Positions 52,945 to 60,619 of a stretch of DNA of 64,000 bases are shown piece after piece. The notes beneath the pieces are model-generated. The model saw nothing but the letters and a program-made list of their open reading frames with translations, ran no database searches and was not told where the DNA came from. The stretch is from Sphingobium sp. JS3065 (GTDB lineage: Bacteria; Pseudomonadota; Alphaproteobacteria; Sphingomonadales; Sphingomonadaceae). The position numbers were made by a program, and so were the translations under genes. The stretch covers positions 744,001 to 808,000 of the forward strand of contig NZ_CP102664.1 of assembly GCF_026427355.1 (NCBI RefSeq). The letters are read 5' to 3'. Positions within the stretch are counted from its first letter, which is position 1. Each line of letters begins with the position of its first letter.

Positions 52945-54800
52945 TGGCATCCACCAAGATCGGGGCGATGCGTATCGACATCGGTGCCGACAGCGCGCAG
53001 TTCGACAAGGCCATGACCGACGTGCAGCGCAATCTCGCAAAGGTCGGCGGGAAGTTCGAAGCCATCGGCTCCAAGACTGCGGACTGGGGCAAGAAGATCA
53101 CAGCCGGCATCACCCTGCCGATCGCAGGGCTCGCAGTCGCCGCCGTGCAAGGTGCGCAGTCTCAGGCCGCCGCGATGGCGCAGGTCGAGGCGGCGATCAC
53201 ATCGATGGGCAACCAGGCGAAGCTATCGGGCGACGCGCTTTCAAGCTTCGCGGATCAGCTTGAGCTCAAGAGCCTGTTCGATGCCGATGAGATCCTCAAA
53301 TCATCGACGGCCAATCTTCTGACCTTCGGCAATATAGCAGGCGACACGTTCCTGAAGGCGCAGCAGGCAGCGGTGGACCTGGCAACCCGCATGGGCGGCG
53401 ACCTCCAGGGGGCGACGATCATGGTCGGCAAGGCACTCAATGATCCGGTCAAGGGCCTGACCGCACTGTCACGCGCGGGCATCCAGTTTACCGAGCAACA
53501 AAAGGCCCAGATAAAGGCCATGCAGGAGGGTGGCAACATTGCCGGAGCGCAGGCGATCATGTTGGGCGAGCTCAACAAACAGTTCGGTGGAGCGGCAGAG
53601 GCGGCGGCAAAGGCCGATCCCATGCGGGAGGTCATGGTGAAGCTAGGGCAGGCTGGCGATGTTATCGGCGAAAAGCTTGTGCCGATCATCCCTGTGGTGA
53701 CCGAAGCGATCGGCAAGGCGCTGGACGCGTTCACGGCGCTCTCGCCAGAGATGCAACAAACCGTCGTCATCGGCGGCGGAATCGCTGCCGCGTTCGGACC
53801 TGCGCTGCTGGCAATCGGTGGGCTGGCAACCGGCGTGGGCAAGGCAATCCCGCTGTTGAGCAGCCTTGCGCCGGTGATCCTCACTGTGGTCAAGGCGATG
53901 GCCGCGTTCGCCCTGACGCCTGTCGGCGCCGTCATCACCGGAATCGCGGTCGCCGTTGGCGCGGTCTATCTGGCTTGGAAGAATTGGGACAAGATCACCG
54001 CGATCGCCGCCAACCTCTACAATGGCGTGAAGACCTGGATAGTCGATAAGCTGGGCGCGGTCTGGACCTGGCTCGATGGCAAGTTGAAGGCCGTGGGGCA
54101 GTGGTTCTTCAATCTCTATGATGCCGTTGTCGGGCACAGCTACATTCCCGATATGGTTGATGAGATTGGCGACCACATGCGACGGCTTCAGCATGAGATG
54201 GTCGACCCGGCCGAGAAGACCACGAAGACCACGGCTGAAAAATTCCGGGACATGGCAGGCGAGATCAGCGGGATCATGGACGGCCTCTATCCCGAGACTG
54301 CGGCGCTTCGCGGCGAGCTCGAAAAGCTGGCCGTTCTGGAATCCGACCGCAAGACGCCTCTTCCCGCGCTGATGCGGCAGCGCCAGATCGTCGCGGATGC
54401 GGCTGATCGGTCGCGGCAGGAGCAGCTCGGCGGAACGCTGGAAAAGTCACCGGGCGCGCTCGATGACGCCTGGGCCAGTGTGCAGCGGACGACGCAAGGG
54501 ATCGGCGATCAGATGCAAGTCGATCAGGAGATGCAGGATCGCTTCCGGGACAATTTCCGCGGCGCCTTCAGCGACGGCATTCACGCGGCGCTCAATGGTG
54601 ATTTGAAAGGGCTCTTCAAAAGCTGGATTGCCGACACGGCGGCGCGCGGCCTCCAGACGGCGATCGACAGCATCGGCAATGCCCTGGCGCGTATGTTCTC
54701 CGGCGGCGGGGGCGGTGGATCGGGTGGCATTCTGGGCGGCCTGCTGAGGATGGGCGGCACCTTCGCAGGGGGCGGGGCATCGCGGATCGAGCTGGCATGA
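52944..54800 (+). CDS. Phage tail tape-measure protein (short)
   Basis: A 618-aa protein. The start MASTKIGAMRIDIGADSAQF and the N-terminal coiled region are typical of tape measures. Central hydrophobic segments (VVIGGGIAAAFGPALLAIGG and PVGAVITGIAVAVGAVYLAW) are followed by an amphipathic region and a Gly-rich C-terminal end. If it sets tail length by the usual rule, the tail would be short for a siphophage. It overlaps the next gene by 4 nt. Confidence 0.87.
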   Translation: MASTKIGAMRIDIGADSAQFDKAMTDVQRNLAKVGGKFEAIGSKTADWGKKITAGITLPIAGLAVAAVQGAQSQAAAMAQVEAAITSMGNQAKLSGDALSSFADQLELKSLFDADEILKSSTANLLTFGNIAGDTFLKAQQAAVDLATRMGGDLQGATIMVGKALNDPVKGLTALSRAGIQFTEQQKAQIKAMQEGGNIAGAQAIMLGELNKQFGGAAEAAAKADPMREVMVKLGQAGDVIGEKLVPIIPVVTEAIGKALDAFTALSPEMQQTVVIGGGIAAAFGPALLAIGGLATGVGKAIPLLSSLAPVILTVVKAMAAFALTPVGAVITGIAVAVGAVYLAWKNWDKITAIAANLYNGVKTWIVDKLGAVWTWLDGKLKAVGQWFFNLYDAVVGHSYIPDMVDEIGDHMRRLQHEMVDPAEKTTKTTAEKFRDMAGEISGIMDGLYPETAALRGELEKLAVLESDRKTPLPALMRQRQIVADAADRSRQEQLGGTLEKSPGALDDAWASVQRTTQGIGDQMQVDQEMQDRFRDNFRGAFSDGIHAALNGDLKGLFKSWIADTAARGLQTAIDSIGNALARMFSGGGGGGSGGILGGLLRMGGTFAGGGASRIELA

Positions 54801-55501
54801 GCGCGTCGAACTTCCTTCACCAGGGCGAGGCGGTTCATTTGTCGGCCGATGGGGCCACCTACCTAGACGACGGCACGGTGCTTTCGTTTGGATCGAAGAT
54901 TCGCACACTCCCGGCGCAGGGCGTGGCCTATGTGCAGCGCGGCGCAACGGGCGGCTGCGAATATATCATCCGCAAGATGCTGGAGAGCCAGCCCGACCTG
55001 GACGGTGTGCTGGGCCTGGTGGGTGACGTGCTGCACGACATCCTCGTGATGGCAGCAAGGAGCGCGGTCGATGTTCCTGCCCATCTGCACCACTTCGAGA
55101 TCAAGCTGGCGGGCTGGTCGCATGAGCGCGAAAGGCTCGAAGGCTGGTATGTGGCATCCACGGCAGACAATGAGAGCGGCGGGCAATATGCCGACTATGA
55201 GCCCTATGTGCCGCGCTACATTGGGGTGTCAGACTTCGGCCCGAACGCCGGGCAGGATGTGAACGCGCTGCTAGGACTGCCTGACAGGCCCACCTTTGCT
55301 GACGTGCAGGCGCTCGATCCGGGCAAGGCGATGCTGGCCCTCTTGCAGCGCCAGCGCGCAACCGCCTACAATTTCACCAACATGACGGCGCAGCATATCG
55401 TCGGCGGCTTCGCGGAAATGGTGACGATCACTCAGAAGGGAATGACGCGGCAGCGGCTGCACACCTGGCCGGATAGAGTGGGGGCAAAAATATGCCCCTG
55501 A
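54797..55501 (+). CDS. Phage-associated protein, possibly Ntn-hydrolase-like
   Basis: A 234-aa protein. The N-terminus has HLSADGATYLDDGTVLSFGS, then KIRTLPAQGVAYVQRGATGG, and the middle has HHFEIKLAGWSHERERLEGW. The C-terminus has IVGGFAEMVTITQKGMTRQR. This D-G-A-x-Y-D pattern and strand order recall phage proteins with a proteasome/Ntn-hydrolase-like fold found near tail genes of alphaproteobacterial phages. I am not certain of the family. It overlaps the tape-measure gene by 4 nt and ends the structural module. Confidence 0.5.
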   Translation: MSASNFLHQGEAVHLSADGATYLDDGTVLSFGSKIRTLPAQGVAYVQRGATGGCEYIIRKMLESQPDLDGVLGLVGDVLHDILVMAARSAVDVPAHLHHFEIKLAGWSHERERLEGWYVASTADNESGGQYADYEPYVPRYIGVSDFGPNAGQDVNALLGLPDRPTFADVQALDPGKAMLALLQRQRATAYNFTNMTAQHIVGGFAEMVTITQKGMTRQRLHTWPDRVGAKICP

Positions 55502-55505
55502 GCTG

Positions 55506-55694
55506 CTAAGCCAATGCCTTGTCGATCAGCTGGCGGATTGCTTCAGGCCGGGAGGGGCGTGGCTCTTCCTGGCCTTCAATCCATTGGTCGAGGGCAGCGA
55601 GCTGATGGGGCTGGAGGCGCACTTGAATAGGCAAGCCGACCCCCGTGGGTTTCGGCCCTCGTTTCTTTGGTTGCACGGTTTCTTGACCAGCCAT
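55506..55694 (-). CDS. Small ribbon-helix-helix-like protein
   Basis: A 62-aa basic protein starting at ATG 55694 with AGGG 6 nt upstream. PKKRGPKPTGVGLPIQVRLQ followed by LAALDQWIEGQEEPRPSRPE and AIRQLIDKAL fits a ribbon-helix-helix DNA-binding fold (one strand, two helices). It is the only minus-strand gene of the element and converges on the structural genes. It may be a repressor. Confidence 0.65.
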   Translation of the reverse strand: MAGQETVQPKKRGPKPTGVGLPIQVRLQPHQLAALDQWIEGQEEPRPSRPEAIRQLIDKALA

Positions 55695-55776
55695 AGAAAC
55701 CCTGCTACCAGAGTTTCGAGCCGAGGGGAAGTTGGCGCTTCCCACCCGGCTCTAACCATCGGCACGGAGCTTACCC

Positions 55777-56454
55777 ATGTCTCAGGCTAATGCCGCCCGT
55801 ATCACGGGCGATACAATTTTTGCACCCGGCAAATCTGACCATTCTGCCGTCTCCCGCCGCGCGGCGCTGACCGCCCTAGCTGTCGTCCCTGCGGTCGCAG
55901 TCGCCGGCACCCTCCCGGCGCAGGCCGCGCCCGATAACTGGACGCTGGCTGTTCGCGCATACCGCGCCGCTGAGGCGGCCTATCATGGTCATTTGGCGAA
56001 CGTCTGGTACCCGCTTCTGGAGAAGGTTGAAAAGCGCTGTGGCCCTCCTCCCTCCTTATCGGTGACGATCGAGCGGCCGAACGGTCGCCCGGATACTTTC
56101 GTCTATCGGCCCGCGCAGCCGGATGCATGGATGTGGCATCCAACCGTCGCCGGCCGCGCAGCGGGCGAGAAGCTGACTGCCGAATGGGCCGAGTGGCACG
56201 AGCGCGATGCCCGGACCAAGGACCAGTTCGGCTTCGATGCCGTCGATGACGAGGATAAGCGGCTCTATGCCTGCGTCGATGAGGCGCGGGATCGCTTGAT
56301 GCTGACGCCTGCCCCCGACGCGGCGGCGGTCCTGATGAAGCTCGAAATCATGTGGGATGATCCGCTGTATGAGCGGAGCGAAGAGAATGAGCGGCTCATC
56401 ACGCGCGACCTACGATTGCTGGCTGCGCTGGGCGATGCGAGGCGCGCGGCATGA
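55777..56454 (+). CDS. Hypothetical phage protein with Tat-like signal
   Basis: A 225-aa protein. The N-terminus contains SRRAALTALAVVPAVAVAGT and ends LPAQA, which looks like a twin-arginine signal peptide with a cleavage site near residue 50. The remainder is helical and charged (WTLAVRAYRAAEAAYHGHLA, EWAEWHERDARTKDQFGFDA). Related proteins occur in alphaproteobacterial prophages, but I know no function. It is divergent from the ribbon-helix-helix gene. Confidence 0.65.
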   Translation: MSQANAARITGDTIFAPGKSDHSAVSRRAALTALAVVPAVAVAGTLPAQAAPDNWTLAVRAYRAAEAAYHGHLANVWYPLLEKVEKRCGPPPSLSVTIERPNGRPDTFVYRPAQPDAWMWHPTVAGRAAGEKLTAEWAEWHERDARTKDQFGFDAVDDEDKRLYACVDEARDRLMLTPAPDAAAVLMKLEIMWDDPLYERSEENERLITRDLRLLAALGDARRAA

Positions 56455-56540
56455 TCGCGGGAGCGTCAGCAGCCTGTGGGAGGATGGCTAGTCTCCCCGC
56501 CTGCGGCGGGGAGAGGGCGGGAAAACTCTTCCCCTTGCCT

Positions 56541-56583
56541 GACACTAAAGTGTCTGGTAGGAACCCTGACGCACAAGTGTCAG
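56541..56583. promoter_or_regulatory. Pair of operator-like palindromes
   Basis: Site 1, GACACTAAAGTGTC (56541-56554), is a perfect 6+6 dyad. Site 2, CTGACGCACAAGTGTCAG (56566-56583), is a 7+7 dyad with one mismatch and the same GTGTC half-site. Their centres are 27 bp apart and they lie just upstream of the gene at 56595. They look like tandem operators for a phage repressor, perhaps encoded nearby. Confidence 0.6.
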
Positions 56584-56594
56584 GTGGCCGCAAT

Positions 56595-57113
56595 ATGAAT
56601 ATTTACGATCCCGTTTTCTCCAGCTCGCAGGTCGCTCATGCCGCCGGCATGACAGCGTCCAATTTCCGCGCGCATCTGGCACGCGGCAACTGGCGTATCA
56701 TCGGGGAGGCTCAGCCTGCGGAGGTGTTTGGCAAAGGGCATCTGTTCACGATCTATGACGCGGTCGGGTTCGCCCTTGCGCACCAGCTCGTGACGCGGGG
56801 TGTTGAGCCGAAGCTCGCGTTCGAACTGGCTATGTTCGACTTTGCTCATATCGCTGCCGGACCGTTGCCGGGAACGGAGCTGACGCGCCAGCCGGGAGGT
56901 GTCTTTGACCGGGAGCAGGGCTATACGCTCTACGTCTATTGCCCCGGCGCGCAGCGCGGTCAGTGCATAGCTACCGCCGACATTCGAGATGCGGTTGAGC
57001 TAATCATTGCGCCAGAAGGTAGCGTCGCTTCGTCTGCGATCATCATCAATCTCAATGATCTTCGTTCCCGCGTGTTCAATGCGCTGGGGCTTGAAGAGCG
57101 AGACTATGACTGA
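56595..57113 (+). CDS. Helix-turn-helix (MerR-like) regulatory protein of the element
   Basis: A 172-aa protein. The N-terminus YDPVFSSSQVAHAAGMTASN, then FRAHLARGNWRIIGE resembles MerR/excisionase-type helix-turn-helix sequences. A central TIYDAVGFALAHQLVTRGVE segment follows. The C-terminal half is of unknown fold. ATG 56595 has AGGTGG about 9 nt upstream and follows two operator-like palindromes, suggesting autoregulation. The longer frame from 56451 runs through the operators and is rejected. Confidence 0.6.
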   Translation: MNIYDPVFSSSQVAHAAGMTASNFRAHLARGNWRIIGEAQPAEVFGKGHLFTIYDAVGFALAHQLVTRGVEPKLAFELAMFDFAHIAAGPLPGTELTRQPGGVFDREQGYTLYVYCPGAQRGQCIATADIRDAVELIIAPEGSVASSAIIINLNDLRSRVFNALGLEERDYD

Positions 57114-57292
57114 TGGGGGCGCGGCGAGCCTCCTTCAAGCAAGCGGACGCGACCCGCGCTTTGAGGGCGGCGGCCGCTGCTGGATTGAAGCCGACTGGCT
57201 ATCGGATCGATCCCGGTGGCGCGATCGTCGTCATGTTTGGCGATGCGGGCGCACGGCCGTCCAACTCTTTCGATGAAATCCAAGGCCTATGA
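57113..57292 (+). CDS. Small integrase-linked protein, possible recombination directionality factor
   Basis: A 59-aa basic protein encoding SFKQADATRALRAAAAAGLK and PTGYRIDPGGAIVVMFG, ending FDEIQGL. Its ATG overlaps the stop of the preceding gene (TGATG) and its stop overlaps the integrase ATG (ATGA), which strongly supports translation. Small proteins of this type often precede integrases in alphaproteobacterial prophages. Excisionase activity is plausible but not proven. Confidence 0.75.
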   Translation: MGARRASFKQADATRALRAAAAAGLKPTGYRIDPGGAIVVMFGDAGARPSNSFDEIQGL

Positions 57293-58392
57293 AGCGGCGC
57301 TGGCTTCCTGAATGGGTGAGCGAATATCGCGATCGTCACGGGAAGCCCCGCTACAGGTTTCGCCGGAAGGGCTTTGCTGTTTACACGTTCAAGGCGGCAC
57401 CTGGCACAGAGGCGTTCCGCCAAGAATATCAGGCCTGCCTTGACGGGGTGGCGGCGCCGTCGATCGAGGCCGGGGCTGATCGTGCGCAGCCCGGCAGCTT
57501 TGATGATCTCATCTCCCGCTATTATCGCTCTCCCGACTTCCTAAATCCGAGCGAGCGAACGCGCGTGGTTTATCGCGGCGTTATCGAGCGGTGGAGGCAG
57601 AGCAAGCCCGGCAAGGGAAAGCGCTATGGTGAAGCCATGGTGCGCGATCTGGAGCCGCGACACGTCGAAAAGATGATGGCGGACATGCTGCCGCATCGGA
57701 CGGCCGCCAATATGCTCAGGAAGCGTCTGAAGGCGCTTATGCAGTTCGCTATCAGACAGGGGATGGCTAAGACCAATCCCGTCGACCCAACCCGGCCGTT
57801 CAAGGTCGAGGGGACAGGTTTCCACACCTGGACCGAAAATGAGATCGCCGCTTATGAGGCCAAGCACCAGCTCGGCACGATGGCGCGGCTCGCTTTCGAT
57901 CTTTTGCTGTTCACAGGGCAGAGGGGAGGGGATGTGCGCCTGTTAGGACCGGGGCATGTCCGCGACAAGCGGATCACGCTCACACAGGAAAAGACGGGCG
58001 TGACCGTCAGCCTCCCGGTCCTGCCCCCTCTCGCAGCTTCAATTTTGGCTACTCCCTCCCGCGCGATGGTATTCATCGTCAATGGGCATGGCCGGCCATT
58101 CACCCGGAAAGGCTTCGGCAACAAATTCCGCGACTGGTGCGATGTGGCTGGCTTGTCAGAGTGTAGTGCACATGGGTTGAGGAAGGCCGCCGCGCGTCGC
58201 TTCGCTGAAGCGGGATGCAGCAATCAGCAGATAAAATCATGGACCGGCCACACGACGGATAGTGAGGTCGCGCGATACACGGCGGCGGCCGATCAACGGA
58301 CGCTTTCGGACGAAGCTGGAGAGATGTTGATGGCTAACCTTCGCAAAAGGTTAGCCATTGAAAGTGATAACCTATTGGAAAAGGGCGCATAA
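57289..58392 (+). CDS. int: Tyrosine-type phage integrase
   Basis: A 367-aa site-specific recombinase. It has an N-terminal arm-binding and core-binding region. The catalytic domain has the first Arg in LLFTGQRGGDVRLLG, His-Arg in CSAHGLRKAAARRF, the GH pair in KSWTGHTTDSEVA and the nucleophile Tyr in EVARYTAAAD. It ends 10 bp from the tRNA-Arg 3' end, the classic integrase/att arrangement, and defines the right edge of the element. Confidence 0.95.
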   Translation: MKRRWLPEWVSEYRDRHGKPRYRFRRKGFAVYTFKAAPGTEAFRQEYQACLDGVAAPSIEAGADRAQPGSFDDLISRYYRSPDFLNPSERTRVVYRGVIERWRQSKPGKGKRYGEAMVRDLEPRHVEKMMADMLPHRTAANMLRKRLKALMQFAIRQGMAKTNPVDPTRPFKVEGTGFHTWTENEIAAYEAKHQLGTMARLAFDLLLFTGQRGGDVRLLGPGHVRDKRITLTQEKTGVTVSLPVLPPLAASILATPSRAMVFIVNGHGRPFTRKGFGNKFRDWCDVAGLSECSAHGLRKAAARRFAEAGCSNQQIKSWTGHTTDSEVARYTAAADQRTLSDEAGEMLMANLRKRLAIESDNLLEKGA

Positions 58393-58402
58393 ATGCGAAG
58401 AA

Positions 58403-58418
58403 TGGTGCACCCAAGAGG
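58403..58418. repeat. attR core within tRNA-Arg 3' end
   Basis: TGGTGCACCCAAGAGG is the right copy of the repeat found at 47119-47134 (15/16 identical, 12 in a row identical). It restores a complete tRNA after integration, as expected for tRNA-targeting integrases. Confidence 0.65.
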
Positions 58419-58479
58419 ATTCGAACCTCTGACCTCTGCCTTCGGAGGGCAGCGCTCTATCCAGCTGAGCTATGGGTGC
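58403..58479 (-). tRNA. tRNA-Arg (anticodon CCG)
   Basis: A 77-nt cloverleaf on the minus strand: acceptor GCACCCA/TGGGTGC, D-arm AGCTCAGCTGGATAGAGC, anticodon stem CTGCC/GGCAG around the loop CTCCGAA (anticodon CCG) and T-arm AGAGG-TTCGAAT-CCTCT. CCA is encoded. Its 3' end abuts the integrase gene and serves as the attachment site. The gene is intact. Confidence 0.97.
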
Positions 58480-58553
58480 GTGTCGCTGGTGCGAAGGGCC
58501 GCTTAGCAAAGGCCCATCGCTCGCGCCAGCACCAAAATCGTCCCAGGCCAAAG

Positions 58554-58937
58554 TTATTTCGCCATTTTCTGCATCGGCTGGAATTTGCCCAGGCCGCAGC
58601 TTGCCCCCTGCTGCAATCCGCCGCCCTGGTAAAGCACGGTGATGATGTCCACCGAACAGAGCTGGGACAGGCTGGTCTTGTAGAGGAAGCGCTTTTCGAA
58701 TCCCAGGCTGGGGCAGCTATTGGGCAGGGTGTTCCGATAGATTTTCTTGCCGTTCATGATGAAGTCGATCGTGCGGTCGTCGCGGACCTGGGTGGTGCTG
58801 ATCGACCTGATCTGTACGCAATCGACCGCCTTGCCGACGGGCACCAGATTGTCGGGGGCGGTCTTGGCCAGGGCCGGGGCGGCGGCGCAGGCTAGTGCCG
58901 CCGCCAGAGCCAGCCGGTGGGTGAGATAAGCGGACAT
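58554..58937 (-). CDS. DUF6491-like secreted small protein
   Basis: A 127-aa protein with a cleavable signal (THRLALAAALACAAAPALA). Four Cys residues follow: VDCVQIRSIST, NSCPSLGF, LCSVDIITV and ASCGLGKF. The VRDDRTIDFIMNGKKIYRN stretch matches the uncharacterised DUF6491 family common in sphingomonads. AAGGAGAG lies 7 nt before ATG 58937. Probably periplasmic; function unknown. Confidence 0.8.
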   Translation of the reverse strand: MSAYLTHRLALAAALACAAAPALAKTAPDNLVPVGKAVDCVQIRSISTTQVRDDRTIDFIMNGKKIYRNTLPNSCPSLGFEKRFLYKTSLSQLCSVDIITVLYQGGGLQQGASCGLGKFQPMQKMAK

Positions 58938-59034
58938 GACGTGTCTCTCCTTGTGACTACAGGAATGACGGCGCGCTAACGCTTCATCCGTTATTCCGCG
59001 TGTTCTAGCATCTTTCGGCTGAACGGCGCGATAA

Positions 59035-59685
59035 TCAGTTCGGGCTTCCGGGCGCAGGCGTCTTGGGCTTGAAGCGGCAGAGGTCGGCGACGATGCAGCG
59101 CCAGCATTCGGGCTTTCGCGCCTTGCAGACATAGCGGCCGTGCAGGATCAGCCAGTGATGCGCGTCGCGGCGGAAGGGGCCGGGGACGCCCTTTTCCAGC
59201 TTCAGTTCGACGGCCAGCGGCGTTTTGCCAGTCGCCAGTCCGGTGCGGTTGCCGACGCGGAAGATATGGGTGTCGACCGCGAACGTCTCCTGCCCGAAGG
59301 CGGTGTTCATGACGACATTGGCCGTCTTGCGCCCGACGCCGGGCAGGGTGGTCAGGATGTCGCGGTCCTGCGGCACTTCTCCGCCAAAATCGCGGACCAG
59401 TATTTCCGACAGGGCGATGACATTCTTCGCCTTCGCATTGAACAGGCCGATGGTCTTGATGTGGGTCTTCAGCCCCTCTTCGCCCAGATCGACCATTTGT
59501 TGCGGCGTGTGGACTTCGCGGAAGAGGGCGCGGGTCGCCTTGTTGACGCCGACGTCCGTGGCCTGGGCTGACAGGACCACCGCCACCAGAAGCTGATAGT
59601 CATTGCCATATTCCAGTTCCGTGCGGGGGGCCGGATTGGCCTCCGCGAGGCGGCTGAAAAAGTCGAATATCTGGGCCTTGTTCAC
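59035..59685 (-). CDS. nth: Endonuclease III (DNA glycosylase/AP lyase)
   Basis: A 216-aa base-excision repair enzyme for oxidised pyrimidines. The helix-hairpin-helix motif is TLPGVGRKTANVVMN with the catalytic Lys. The catalytic Asp is in FAVDTHIFRVGNR, and the Fe-S cluster motif is CKARKPECWRCIVADLC (Cx6Cx2Cx5C). The start is GTG at 59685. It begins 3 nt after dapB, so the two are co-transcribed. Confidence 0.96.
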   Translation of the reverse strand: MNKAQIFDFFSRLAEANPAPRTELEYGNDYQLLVAVVLSAQATDVGVNKATRALFREVHTPQQMVDLGEEGLKTHIKTIGLFNAKAKNVIALSEILVRDFGGEVPQDRDILTTLPGVGRKTANVVMNTAFGQETFAVDTHIFRVGNRTGLATGKTPLAVELKLEKGVPGPFRRDAHHWLILHGRYVCKARKPECWRCIVADLCRFKPKTPAPGSPN

Positions 59686-59687
59686 GT

Positions 59688-60452
59688 TTACAGGCCCAGC
59701 ACGCCCTTCATGTCATAGCGCCCCGTGGGCCGACCGATCAGCCATTGCGCGCCCTTCACCGCGCCGCGGGCGAAGATGGCGCGGCTTTCGGCGCGATGGC
59801 CGATCTCGATCCGCTCGCCTTCAGTGGCGAAGATGACCTGATGGTCGCCCGCCACGGAGCCGCCGCGCAGGGCCGCGAAACCGATCGCGCCCTTGGCCCG
59901 CGCGCCGGTGATGCCGTCGCGGCCACGCTCGCTATGGTCGGCCAGACTGATGGTGCGCCCGCGTGCGGCGGCTTCGCCCAGCAACAGGGCGGTGCCGGAT
60001 GGGGCATCGACCTTGTGGCGGTGGTGCATTTCGACGATCTCTATGTCCCAATCGTCGCCGAGGCGGGCCGCGGCCTGTTCGACCAGCGCTGCCAGCAGAT
60101 TGACGCCCAGCGAAGTGTTTCCGGTCTGGAGCAGCGGAATTTGCTTTGCCGCTTCGTCGATCAGCGCGTGATGCGCGGCTTCCAGCCCGGTGGTGCCGAT
60201 GAGGATCGGCTTCTTTGCCGCGCTGCAGGCGTCGAGATGGGCGGACAGGGCGCCGGGCACGGAAAAGTCGATCAGCACGTCGCTCTGCTGCGCCAGCGCG
60301 AGGGAATCGGTGGTGATGGCGATGCCGGGGGCGAGCTCCCCTTCGCCGCTGCGGTCGGTGCCTCCGGCGATGGTCAGCCCGGCTTCCTGGGCGATCTGCG
60401 CGATGGCGCGTCCCATGCGGCCGGCCGCTCCGAAAATCCCGATGCTGGTCAT
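59688..60452 (-). CDS. dapB: 4-hydroxy-tetrahydrodipicolinate reductase
   Basis: A 254-aa enzyme of lysine/diaminopimelate synthesis. It has the NAD(P) motif IGIFGAAGRMGRAIAQ, the catalytic signature EMHHRHKVDAPSGTALLLGE and the C-terminal GHRAESRAIFARGAVKGAQW. ATG 60452 has AAGGA 9 nt upstream; a second ATG at 60461 directly abuts that site and is less likely. Confidence 0.96.
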   Translation of the reverse strand: MTSIGIFGAAGRMGRAIAQIAQEAGLTIAGGTDRSGEGELAPGIAITTDSLALAQQSDVLIDFSVPGALSAHLDACSAAKKPILIGTTGLEAAHHALIDEAAKQIPLLQTGNTSLGVNLLAALVEQAAARLGDDWDIEIVEMHHRHKVDAPSGTALLLGEAAARGRTISLADHSERGRDGITGARAKGAIGFAALRGGSVAGDHQVIFATEGERIEIGHRAESRAIFARGAVKGAQWLIGRPTGRYDMKGVLGL

Positions 60453-60619
60453 CACTGTCATTCCTTAAAAGGTCGCGTGGCGGATGCCAGAATGGGCGGG
60501 TCTTGTCATCCCTTTGCTATCGGCCTTTGCAACAGGAAATGGGTGCCATAGGGACATGTGTCGCATCCGGATCGCATGCAGCATGGCGTTCTCCCGCGCC
60601 CGCAGTACAGGAAGAAGAA

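Noticed and set aside
56451..56594. Upstream extension of the 56595 gene to ATG 56451
   Set aside because: It would translate through the operator-like palindromes and give an unstructured Pro/Gly/Cys sequence. ATG 56595 has a better ribosome site.
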